From Colletes latitarsis (taxonomy: Eukaryota; Arthropoda; Insecta; Hymenoptera; Colletidae): DNA of 64,000 nt. This document shows, piece by piece, positions 42,802 through 52,012 of the stretch (its first letter is position 1; each line of letters starts with the position of its first letter). The DNA lies in contig NC_135137.1 of assembly GCF_051014445.1 (NCBI RefSeq), positions 14,881,501 to 14,945,500 on the forward strand. Reading direction: 5' to 3'. The position numbers were made by a program, and so were the translations under genes. Under the pieces are notes generated by a model. The model saw only the letters and a program-made list of their open reading frames with translations. It had not been told where the DNA came from and did no database searches.

Positions 42802-45800
42802 GGGAGGGGGCGACGGGTCCCCACCGTTCTCCTTGTTGGAGCGCGGTCGGGGATTCGTCGCCGTGGACTGGGGGGGAGTCGCTGTGGTGGGGTGCTACAT
42901 TTCGCCCCGTAGCGGTCACGCTGCGTTCGAGCTGTACTTGGCCGAGGTCGCGGCATGCGTGCAGCGCTACGCGGCCCGGCCGGTGCTGGTCGTGGGGGAT
43001 TTTAATGCCAAGTCGGTGGCTTGGGGATCCCCCAGGACCTCCGTTCGCGGCGGGATCCTGGGCGATTGGGCGGCGGGGCTCGACCTCCGGGTATTGAACC
43101 GGGGGTCGGAACACACATGCGTGCGGCGATATGGGGGGTCCATCGTGGATGTTGGATTCGCGACCCCCGACGCCGTGCGCATGGTGTCGGGTTGGCACGT
43201 GGTCGCGGGGGCAGAGACACTCTCCGATCACCGGTACATCCGGATGGAGGTCTTTGCCGCCGCGAGTGCATCCCCACACGGCCGCCTGCGTGGCACCCCA
43301 CCACGCCGCTGGGCGCTTCGGCGCCTGGATAAGGACGCCCTGATGGCAGCTGCCCTCGCTGCAACTTGGCCGCAGGGAGCGGCCGAGTTGCCGAGCATAG
43401 AGGAGGAGGTCGCCCGGCTCGGAGCATTGGTCGCGGGTATTTGCGACGCGGGGATGCCTCGGGTCGGGCGGGCTTCTCCTCGCCGGGCGGTGTACTGGTG
43501 GTCGGACGCGATCGCGGAGTTGCGAGTCGCGACTGTCCGCGCCCGACGCCAGTACACACGCGCGCGCCGTCGTCAACGTACAGGCGACGGCGTGGCGCGA
43601 GCGAGGGCAGCTGATGACCTGTATGGAGCATACCGCGTGGCGCGGGTTGCTCTGCAGGTCGCCATCAAACGGGCCAAGACCCGGGCATGGAAGGAGCTCC
43701 TCCAGACCCTTGATGACGATCCATGGGGGCGCCCACATAAGGTGGTGCTGAATAAGCTCCGCCCGTGGGCGCCCCCCGTCACCGAGGGTCTTGACCCCCG
43801 GCTGCTGGAAGACGTGGTCAATACACTCTTCCCAATTGGGGAGAGGGGACCGCGTCCTCCGGCGGCGGCGGCTGTCCCAGTGGAGTGGACGGCCGAGCTG
43901 GGGGTCACGCAGGAGGAGCTGGCTGCGGCCATCAGACGGCTCGGGGTTCGTAACACGGCCCCGGGTCCGGATGGTGTGCCCGGCCGGGTTTGGGTCTTGA
44001 CCCAGGGCGTCCTTGGGGCCGACCTCAGGCGGTTGTTCGACCGCTGCCTGAGGGACGGGCGATTCCCCCCCAGTTGGAAGGTGGCGAGGATGGTCCTCCT
44101 CCGGAAGGAGGGTCGGCCCGCGGAGTCTCCCTCCGCATACCGGCCCATTTGTCTCCTCGACGAGGTGGGCAAGCTCTTCGAGCGTGTGATTGCTGCCCGC
44201 CTCGTCGAGCACCTGTCGCGGGGTGATCCCGGTCTGGCCGACTGCCAGTTCGGTTTCCGGGGGGGCCGATCGACTATCGACGCGATAGGTCGTGTGAGGG
44301 CCCTCTCGGAGGCGGCCGTCTCCCGGGGAGGGGTGGCATTGGCAATATCCTTGGATATTGCCAATGCCTTTAACACCCTCCCCTGGGAAGAGATAAGGAG
44401 GGGGCTCGAATATCATCGAGTCCCCCCTTGTCTCAGGGCGGTCGTCGGGGATTATCTCCGCGGCAGGTGGATCGAGTATCCGGGCCGGGATGGTGATATG
44501 CGGAGGGAGGTGTACTGCGGTATTCCGCAGGGGTCGGTCCTCGGGCCACTCCTGTGGAACATCGCGTACGACTCGGTGTTGCGGGCCGGCCTCCCCGACG
44601 GCGTCAGCACGGTGTGTTATGCGGATGACACACTGGTGCTGGCCGTCGGGGCGCACTGGGGGAGGGCCATGCGTCGCGCGGAGGAGGGGTCGCAACGCGT
44701 CGTCGACCAGATCAGGGGGATGGGGATGACGGTGGCGGTCCATAAGACCGAGGTGATTGCGTTTCATTCACCTCGACAGGATCCCCCACCCCCTCTGATT
44801 CGGGTGGGTGGGGCTGACATCGAGGTGAAGCCCCAGATCAGGTATCTGGGGCTGATCCTCGATAGCCACTGGCGTTTCGAGAAGCATTTCCGCTGCCTGG
44901 TCCCCCGGTTGGAAAGGATGGTTGCGGCTCTGGGCCGGATCCTGCCCAACTTGGGGGGCCCGGCGGGCCGAGTTCGTCGCCTCTATGTGGCAATGGTCCA
45001 GTCGGTGGCCCTATACGGGGCCCCCGTCTGGGCGGACGACCTGGCTGCCTCCCGGCGCAGCATGACTATGCTGCGTCGGGTGCAGAGGCGCATGGCGCTC
45101 AGGGTCGTCCGCGGGTATCGGACCATGTCACATGAGGCGGCGACGGTTCTAGCGGGGATGCCGCCCATGGACCTGCTCGCGCGGTCGCACGCGGTGATGT
45201 ACCGGCACCGCGTCGACCGTCGCGCGGGGGTGGGGGCGGTCCCGGGCGGGCAGGAACCTGCTTGGGGCGATTTGAAGCGCCAGGCCCGGCAGTCCGTGTT
45301 GCTCGCGTGGCAGGACCGGCTGGCTCTGCCAACCGCGGGGCACCGGACTGTCGGGGCTGTTCGGCCACTCCTGAAGGAGTGGCTGGACAGAGGCCATGGC
45401 AGCCTCACCTACCGGCTGGCACAGGTATTTTCCGGGCATGGCAGCTTCGGAAGATACCTGTGCCGGATAGGGAAGGAGCCGACGGCGCGTTGCTGCCACT
45501 GCGACGCTGAGCAGGACACGGCGGATCATACCCTGGAGGTATGCCCCGCGTGGGAGGGGGAGCGCCGTGTCCTGGTCGGCGTCGTCGGGCGGGATGTCTC
45601 GCTGCCGGGCGTGGTGCGCGCCATGCTCGGCAGCGAGGAGAAGTGGAGGGCCGTGACCTCCTTCTGCGAGAACGTAATGTTGCAGAAGGAGGCCGCGGGG
45701 AGGGAGCGCGAGCTTCAGCGGCGCGCTGAAGCTCGCGCTCGTGCGGTGGCCCGAGGTCGTCGCCCGGTCGCGAGGCGTCGCGGGCGGCCGCCTCGGCGTG

Positions 45801-45808
45801 GCGGATGA
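42797..45808 (+). CDS. Truncated ORF2: APE endonuclease fragment + reverse transcriptase
   Basis: Open for 1,003 codons. The ATG at 42797 lies in the target duplication, so this start is an accident of insertion. Residues 1 to about 160 are the back half of an APE-type endonuclease (VGDFNAKS near 66-73, LSDHRY near 142-147); the front with its first catalytic residues is absent. Reverse transcriptase follows: NTAPGPDGVP (386-395), AYRPICLLDEVGKLFE, SLDIANAFNTLPW with the catalytic Asp near 520, GIPQGSVLGPLLWN (about 575-588) and YADD (608-611). Near 898-915 there is a CX2CX8HX4C knuckle, typical of the R1 clade. The tail is Arg-rich. The RT motifs are intact, so the insertion is young, but without ORF1 and a full endonuclease it should not move itself. 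Long minus-strand frames over this region are side effects of high GC. Confidence 0.93.
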   Translation: MQGGGDGSPPFSLLERGRGFVAVDWGGVAVVGCYISPRSGHAAFELYLAEVAACVQRYAARPVLVVGDFNAKSVAWGSPRTSVRGGILGDWAAGLDLRVLNRGSEHTCVRRYGGSIVDVGFATPDAVRMVSGWHVVAGAETLSDHRYIRMEVFAAASASPHGRLRGTPPRRWALRRLDKDALMAAALAATWPQGAAELPSIEEEVARLGALVAGICDAGMPRVGRASPRRAVYWWSDAIAELRVATVRARRQYTRARRRQRTGDGVARARAADDLYGAYRVARVALQVAIKRAKTRAWKELLQTLDDDPWGRPHKVVLNKLRPWAPPVTEGLDPRLLEDVVNTLFPIGERGPRPPAAAAVPVEWTAELGVTQEELAAAIRRLGVRNTAPGPDGVPGRVWVLTQGVLGADLRRLFDRCLRDGRFPPSWKVARMVLLRKEGRPAESPSAYRPICLLDEVGKLFERVIAARLVEHLSRGDPGLADCQFGFRGGRSTIDAIGRVRALSEAAVSRGGVALAISLDIANAFNTLPWEEIRRGLEYHRVPPCLRAVVGDYLRGRWIEYPGRDGDMRREVYCGIPQGSVLGPLLWNIAYDSVLRAGLPDGVSTVCYADDTLVLAVGAHWGRAMRRAEEGSQRVVDQIRGMGMTVAVHKTEVIAFHSPRQDPPPPLIRVGGADIEVKPQIRYLGLILDSHWRFEKHFRCLVPRLERMVAALGRILPNLGGPAGRVRRLYVAMVQSVALYGAPVWADDLAASRRSMTMLRRVQRRMALRVVRGYRTMSHEAATVLAGMPPMDLLARSHAVMYRHRVDRRAGVGAVPGGQEPAWGDLKRQARQSVLLAWQDRLALPTAGHRTVGAVRPLLKEWLDRGHGSLTYRLAQVFSGHGSFGRYLCRIGKEPTARCCHCDAEQDTADHTLEVCPAWEGERRVLVGVVGRDVSLPGVVRAMLGSEEKWRAVTSFCENVMLQKEAAGRERELQRRAEARARAVARGRRPVARRRGRPPRRGG

Positions 45809-46343
45809 CCTAGGCTGGGAGGGGGGTCCTGAGGGGACCCTCCTCCCGCCAGGCGGCGCCGGGTCGGACCGGTTGGGGGTAGGAGTGCCTCCCCCTACCG
45901 GTCCGACGCATGGGGAGGCACCCTCGGCGGTCTGGTGCGGCCATGAACGCCCGGCCGCCGAGGGGTGGAAACGGGGTCGCGGGCGGTTGCGAGTTGGGGC
46001 TCGCAGCCGCCACTAAACGCGGCCCCGGGACGGATAGCGGCGGGATGGAGTGGCCCCGTCCCGCCGCTATGAGGCAGTGTGTCTACTGGGGGGACCGCTT
46101 GTCCCCCCGGGGGATGGGCGCGAAAGCGCGGGCACGGGGAGGATACCGGAAGAATGCTTCGAGCGATTCCCGGTATCCTCCCAAAGCGTGCCGAAGGGTC
46201 ACCGTGGGGTTTTTAGTGGGTAGGTCCCGCGCCTGTCGTTGTACGGGCGCGGGGAATCCCACACACCCCTCCCACCTCTCCCCAAGGAGGTGGGAGGGAG
46301 TCTTTCGAAGATTTTCCCCACGACAAAAAAAAAAAAAAAAAAA
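42802..46343 (+). mobile_element. R1-clade non-LTR retrotransposon, 5'-truncated
   Basis: A 3.5-kb insertion in the left TIR with target duplications and a 3' tail of about 20 A. It is strongly GC-rich against the AT-rich Polinton. Only the endonuclease remnant, the reverse transcriptase and the C-terminal zinc knuckle of ORF2 remain; ORF1, the 5' UTR and the start of the endonuclease are missing, as in incomplete target-primed reverse transcription. R1 itself targets 28S rDNA; insertion here suggests a relative of looser specificity or an off-target event. Confidence 0.93.
45809..46343 (+). other. R1-clade 3' UTR with serial hairpins and poly(A)
   Basis: Between the ORF2 stop and the A tract, about nine short inverted repeats follow one another: arms near 45817/45850, 45864/45906, 45921/45964, 45982/46011, 46034/46070, 46088/46108, 46139/46180, 46226/46253 and 46268/46297. 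Examples of perfect arms are ATAGCGGCGGGA with TCCCGCCGCTAT, and GAGGATACCGG with CCGGTATCCTC. The 3' UTR of such elements is what the reverse transcriptase recognises, so a structural role is likely. The tract of about 20 A ends at the target duplication. Confidence 0.8.
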
Positions 46344-46357
46344 AGCACTTAAATGCA
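46344..46357. repeat. Target duplication of R1-clade element (3' copy)
   Basis: AGCACTTAAATGCA directly after the A tract and before ACGTTGCATC. The right TIR (60062-60081, inverted) holds this site once, undisturbed. Confidence 0.92.
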
Positions 46358-47518
46358 ACGTTGCATCATATGTATCAGGGAAGCGGGTGGCGCGTAGTGG
46401 GGGGACGAATTTCAGGGAAGCGGGTGGCGCGTAGTGGGGGAAGGAATTTTTTATATCACATGTTCTTCTTCTGCGAAAAGTGCAACTTTTGCAAAAATGT
46501 CTTTTAGATTGCCTTGAACACGTCTAAACATGCAACTTCTGCAAAGCGTATAACATTACATTCGCAGGATGATGCAAACAAATAATATTCTTCGCGACAT
46601 ACATCATTTGTGGGGAAGGAGGAATTTTTTATATCACGTGTTCTTCTTCTGTGAAAAGTGCAACTTTTTGTAAAAAATTTTTTAGATTACCTTGAACATG
46701 TCTAAACATGAAACTTCTGCAAAGCGTATAACATTACACACGAATTGTGCGAGCTATTGGGGTCCTAATCATTTTACGTACACGCTATTCATATTCTTAT
46801 TTTATGTCGCATGTTCTTCTTTTGCGAAGAGCGCAACGTTTTTTTTTTTTTTGCAAGACGTTTTAGATTACACTGAACACGTGCAAAAACGCAACTTCTG
46901 CAAACGTATACATTGCATTCACAGGCAAAGAATTCTGTAACATATATATATGGAGACCCTTACCATGGGAAAGAAATTAGATACCATGTTTTGATGATTT
47001 AAAAATATGATATATTTATTAAAGCAATGAATAATTATGTTACAAAACATTACTTTTGTGGATCCACGAATTGTGCGAGTTATTGAGCCCCAACCATTTT
47101 ACGTACACGTTGTTCCCCTTCTTATGCAATACTTTTTCAACTAGATACACGTCGGAATTTGCAACGCGTTGCAACTCGTGTTCGATCCATGAATTGTGCG
47201 AGTTATTGAACCCCAACCATATTTACGTACACGTTGTTCCCCCTTCTTACTATTTTATGTTACATGTTCTTCTGCGAAAAGTGCAACTTTTTTGCAAGGT
47301 ATTTTAGATTACACTGAACATGTGCAAAAAACGTATACAATACATTTGTGGATGAACACGCGCAAAAAACACAACCTCTGCAAAACCTATAACAGCGCAT
47401 TCGCGGACACAGATTTCTGTAATATATCGCGAGCATCACCGAAAGCATCATCGGGAACAGTGATTTTTTGTAATATATCGTATGCATCACTATACACATT
47501 AACACAAAAGACGACAGT
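46358..47518. repeat. Subterminal repeat region between left TIR gene and polymerase
   Basis: Non-coding. Two copies of GGGAAGCGGGTGGCGCGTAG lie at 46379 and 46415. Four related stretches (about 46452-46570, 46628-46735, 46797-46930, 47248-47400) share CACATGTTCTTCTTCTGCG, GTGCAACTTTTTGC, TTTTAGATTACACTGAACA and CAACTTCTGCAAA. Three fragments derived from the integrase tail (about 46738-46790, 47059-47125, 47186-47250) share GAATTGTGCGAG and TTTACGTACACG. Just before the polymerase ATG, two TGTAATATATCG words (about 47418 and 47470) may form its promoter region. The part to 47184 is mirrored at the right end. Confidence 0.75.
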
Positions 47519-50500
47519 ATGGATCATCAAGAGCAGGAGCTGTACGAGCAAGCCGCTCAATTAAGGTCGATGGAAGAATACAATTTATGGGAACATCGAT
47601 TTGGCGATTATCTCGATTCGTTGGAGGAACGAAGCCGAATCAAGAGACTGCGACTCTCAATCGGTGAAAAACAATCACTGATTGCTCGTATCGCTAGATT
47701 AGAAAGTCTAAAAGATTCGACACGCAATCGATTTGTACATGCGGGTGCTGGACATAGTGCAAGACTCAGATGGCATGAAATTGATACGGCTTTCGTTAAC
47801 CGTATATTGACCGGTGCAGTGATAAATTCTAACCACATAGAACCTCGCAATTTTCTCGAAGATGCGAGGGATATTGTAGTCGATCATGTGCGAAACATTC
47901 TGCTGAAACATGATAGTGTAAAAATAAATACTATACTTAATGGTGAATTTGTTGTTGGTAACAAATGTGCAAACAAAAGTGTTAACACGAAAAATTGTGA
48001 ACTTTTTCGCTTGTCTGACCTACGCGAATGGTATGATTTACGTGTCATCGAACCCATTCTAGCATCCTTAGACGAATTTCAGGAACGTGATAGTGGGTGG
48101 GCGCTGTCGCGGATACTGAATTTAATTGTTAATGTAAATAAATATATGCCAATGCATGCAGGATGTGCCATACAATTACCGCGAGAGGTACGACTAAAGA
48201 AAGCAGTAATCAATGTATGCTCGACGGACAATGCATGTTTTGCGTGGTCGGTGGTGGCCGCTCTGTATCCAGCCGAAAGTCACGTATCTCTCGCATCGTC
48301 ATATCCTCATTATACAACAGTGTTGAATATCCAGGATATTGAATTTCCAATGACATTGAACCAAATTAAAAAGTTTGAACATATCAACAACATCTCCATC
48401 AATGTCTATACCATTGAGAATAAGAAGGTGTTACCAATACGAGTCACTGATAAGAAGATGGAAAGACATGTCAATTTGTTGTATTTAGAAGGAGCAAACG
48501 ACGTGGGACATTTCACATGGATTAAGAACTTATCTCGCCTCGTATGCACACAATTGAGTAAACATAATGGCAGGAAATACTTTTGTGATAGGTATGTATA
48601 TAATAAATCTTTTAAATATTTTATGCTAGATAAAAATTATGCCTCTTATTGCAGATGCTTACACTACTTTAGTTCGAATGAGAAGCTGGAAGCTCACACC
48701 ATGGATTGTGAGAAGATGAATGTTTGCGCAATCATATTACCGAATGATGATGGCAGTAAGTGACTCAGTATCTGCAACTACAACAGGAAAGAACGTGTTC
48801 CGTTTATAGTATATGCCGATCTGAAATGCATCCTGGAGAAATCGGATACTGATCGAGAAGCGTCAAGATACACGTACCAGCATCATCGAGTATTTAGCGT
48901 GGGATATTATGTGCGGTGCTCGTACGACGACTCGTTATCTACGTTTCAATGTCGTCGCGATCCTGATTGCGTATCATGGTTTGTGGGACAACTTCAAGAT
49001 TTGTCACATCGTGTAAAGTCCATCTTATCGACCAATGTACCCATGGAAAATTTATCAGCTGAACAATTACGAAATTTTAATATGGCAACATACTGCCATA
49101 TATGCGAAACACCGTTTACGCGAGATGATATGCGAGTACGCGATCATTGCCACTTAACCGGTCGGTACAGAGGTCCTGCACATTCAAATCACAATCTAAA
49201 TTATAAAGACGCATTTGTCATCCCTATAGTCTTTCACAATTTATCCGGTTATGATTCACATTTTATTATCAAGGAGATAGCCACAGCATTTGAGGGTGAT
49301 GTCACTGTATTGCCGATAACAAAAGAGAAGTACATTTCATTTACAAAATACGTTGAAAACGCGAATGAAGAATCAAACTCGCGCAAGCGCATAAAATTGC
49401 AATTCATCGATTCATTTAAATTTTTAAATACAAGTCTCGAGAAATTGGTATTTTTTCTTAGTAAAGATAAACTTGAAATTACACGGTCCGAGTTTCAAAA
49501 ATTATCTGCGGAAGATTTTGATTTATTGACGCGAAAAGGGGTGTTTCCATACGAGTACATTGACTGTATTGAAAAGTTGGACCAATCATGTTTACCATCA
49601 CGCAATTCATTTTACAGTTCCTTAACTGGCGATACAGTATCCGGAAACGACTACGCACACGCTGTCAACGTGTGGAAGCGGTTCTCCATTGAAACGCTCG
49701 GCGAGTATAGCGATTTGTATCTGAAGACGGATGTCTTGCTGTTAGCTGATATTTTTGAAAATTTTCGCAATAGTTGCATCGCAAGTTATGGACTCGACCC
49801 CGCGCACTATTATACTTTGCCTGGTTTTACGTGGGATGCCATGCTGAAGCATACACGTATCAATTTCGAACTTCTTACCGATATCGACATGGTCCTATTT
49901 ATCGAACGTGGTATACGTGGTGGTTTGAGTCAATGTTCCAACAGACGCGCACGAGCCAACAACAAATGCACGCAATCGCACGATCCATCGCAACCGTCGT
50001 CATATTTAATGTATTTCGATGTAAATAATTTGTACGGCTGGGCAATGTGTCAACCATTACCATATGCCAATTTTCAGTGGGTCAACAACAAAGATGTAGA
50101 TGTAATGACCGTAGCGTTAGACTCATCGACGGGTTATATTTTGGAAGTCGATCTAGAGTATCCGCAACATCTGCATGATTCGCACACTGACCTACCGTTC
50201 TGCCCAACACATGATAAACCACCTGGCAAGCGCCAGGAGAAGCTCCTCGCAACTCTATACGATAAGAAGCGTTACGTAATACACTATCGCAATCTGCAGC
50301 AATGTATTCGTCACGGCCTTCGCGTAACTGAAGTTCACCGCGTATTACAGTTTTCCCAATCCCCATGGCTTCGCGATTACATCGAACTAAATACAAAGTT
50401 CAGAACTCTTGCTACAAACGATTTTGAGAAAAATTTATATAAGTTAATGAATAATGCAGTGTTTGGTAAAACCATGGAGAATGTGCGCAATCATGTAGAT

Positions 50501-51229
50501 GTAAAATTAGTAACGAAATGGGGAGGGAGATACGGTGCAGAGGCACTAATCGCTAAACCAAATTTCCACAGTCGCAGCATATTTTCGGAAAACCTAGTTG
50601 CGATCGAACTGCATAAATTGTTCGTAAAATTTAACTAACCAATCTATGTGGGCATGTGTATACTAGATATATCTAAGATTTGTTTGTATGAATTCCATTA
50701 CGATTACATGTTACCCACACATAGGAATAAATGTAAAATTATGTACACCGATACAGACAGTCTAATCTACCACATCGAGTGTGACGATATTTATGAACTT
50801 ATGATACGCGATATTACCCGCTTTGACACGAGCGATTATCCCACAGACAATCGATATGGTATTCCGCTTGCTAATAAGAAGGTACCAGGTTTAATGAAAG
50901 ATGAAAATAATGGTGCGATTATGACGGAATTTGTTGGATTGAGAGCGAAAATGTATGCCATACAAGTCGATGGTAAGAAAGATACGAAAAAGGTGAAAGG
51001 TGTCAAGAGTAATGTTGTAGCGCGAACTATAACATTTGATGATTATGTGCAATGTTTGATGGGTGAGGTTGAAAAGATTTGTCACCAATCGTGTATAAGA
51101 TCCACGTTGCATGAAGTGTACACGGTATCAGAAATAAAAATTGCTTTGAGTCCATACGATGACAAACGATATATTGTACCATATTCAACCAAGACGCTGC
51201 CGTGGGGGCATTATAAAATACCGCTTTAG
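47519..51229 (+). pseudogene. Protein-primed DNA polymerase B (Polinton pPolB), one intron, two nonsense codons
   Basis: One reading frame covers the whole span, about 1,215 codons after splicing. A 63-nt intron at 48592-48654 (GTATGT donor, TTGCAG acceptor) is in frame; its removal brings together the two cysteines of a CX2C...H...C finger (about 48580-48710). Motifs in order: exonuclease I region YADLK (about 48811), CHIC...DHCHLTGRYRG zinc/HNH-like insert (about 49093-49180), HNLSGYDSHF ExoII (about 49231), YLKTDVLLLAD ExoIII (about 49717), polymerase A DVNNLYGWAM (about 50020), B MNNAVFGKTMEN (about 50450), C YTDTDSL (about 50747). TGA at 48761-48763 and TAA at 50636-50638 interrupt the frame, with no frameshift. 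It would copy the element from a terminal protein primer. The N-terminal 400 residues are charged and helical. AATAAA lies at 51462. The family call is firm; loss of function follows from the stops. Confidence 0.93.
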
Positions 51230-51536
51230 ACATACCAATTATATTTCTTATTCATTTTTTCAATATATATATTTTTTATGTAATTTTTATATTTCTTATT
51301 CATTTTTCAATATATATATTTTTATTTATATTTTTTATGTAATTTTTATATTTCTTATTCATTTTTCAATACATATATTTTTTATTTATATTTTCATGTA
51401 ATTTTTATATTTTTTTATTCATTTCATTATATATATTTTTATGTATGTAATTATAGTATGTAATAAAACAATTTATATATACATGGTATCTCTACACATC
51501 TCCCTCACCCCAATTTGTTATTAATTTTACATTAGG

Positions 51537-51575
<39 letters not shown>
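51230..51575. repeat. AT-rich tandem repeat and 31-base A tract
   Basis: No gene. About four imperfect copies of a 55-60-bp unit (TTTTTATATTTCTTATTCATT followed by CAATATATATATTTTT) span 51240-51445. An A tract of 31 bases lies at 51543-51573. The region separates the convergent 3' ends of the polymerase and the leftward gene block; the polymerase poly(A) signal at 51462 is in it. Confidence 0.8.
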
Positions 51576-51724
51576 ATTATTTCTGATATTTCAACCACTC
51601 GCTGTATAATTTAAATACATTTTTGTAAAACACAAGTCTTTTCATGGTTGTTGGATTACAATGTATTAGCACGATCGAGATTTTTCAAACACTTGATATC
51701 TTCATAATCGACATCAATGGTTTT
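51576..51724 (-). pseudogene. Duplicated 3' remnant of the neighbouring nuclease-like gene
   Basis: The minus strand reads about 45 residues that align with the C-terminus of the protein at 52013-52561: DYEDIKCLKNLDRANT matches DYGDIECLKNLDCANT, and NHEKTC matches NHKKTC. It has an in-frame stop and a frameshift. A second, shorter remnant of the same 3' end (tail and flank only) lies at about 51935-51995. The rest of 51725-52012 is AT-rich with TTTTATAAAA-type words and no gene. Confidence 0.75.
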
Positions 51725-52012
51725 AGATTTATTCTAAAGTTCATAATTTTATAAAAAGATACATTTATATTCAATATTTCAACCATCACTAATAAGTACA
51801 TGTTTTTCAGAAGCTTGCAAAAACATTAAAAGATTTTTAGACATATTCTGAAAGTTCATAATTTTATAAAAATTGCTAGGAAGGAGGAGGATGAGGAAAT
51901 TAGATGTATTTTTTAAATGACATAAATTGATTCAAAAAGATACATTTATTTCCAATATTTTAACCACCAATTGCATAATTTAAATACATTTTACAAATCA
52001 AAAAAGGTACAT

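Larger units (their letters stand above)
41639..47184 (+). repeat. Left terminal inverted repeat (with nested insert)
   Basis: Inverted match to 59241-61431. Without the retrotransposon and its duplicated target it is about 1,990 bp. From outside in: a G-rich tip (41639-41918), a short AT spacer, the TIR gene on the minus strand, a pair of GGGAAGCGGGTGGCGCG repeats, subterminal repeats, and a minus-strand copy of the last part of the integrase (about 47041-47184), where the inverted match stops. It is about 200 bp shorter than the right TIR because the outer ACCGACCATAGATAC-type repeats are collapsed here. Confidence 0.92.

Noticed and set aside
42704..44767. 687-codon minus-strand frame, and several smaller frames, over the retrotransposon
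   Set aside because: High GC and codon bias of ORF2 suppress stops on the other strand. The plus strand shows endonuclease and reverse transcriptase motifs in order; the minus strand shows none.
42802..46343. Insertion into ribosomal DNA, as for R1 proper
   Set aside because: Flanks are Polinton TIR, with the same sequence uninterrupted in the other TIR. No rRNA sequence is seen.
46692..47564. Frames of 60-120 codons in both TIRs' subterminal regions
   Set aside because: They cross the repeat words and poly-T tracts, are mirrored at 59485-59734, and show no consistent composition.
48761..50638. Programmed stop-codon readthrough or recoding in the polymerase
   Set aside because: The two stops differ from each other and from the integrase stop, lie in ordinary coding context, and no conserved downstream structure was seen. 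Decay is simpler.
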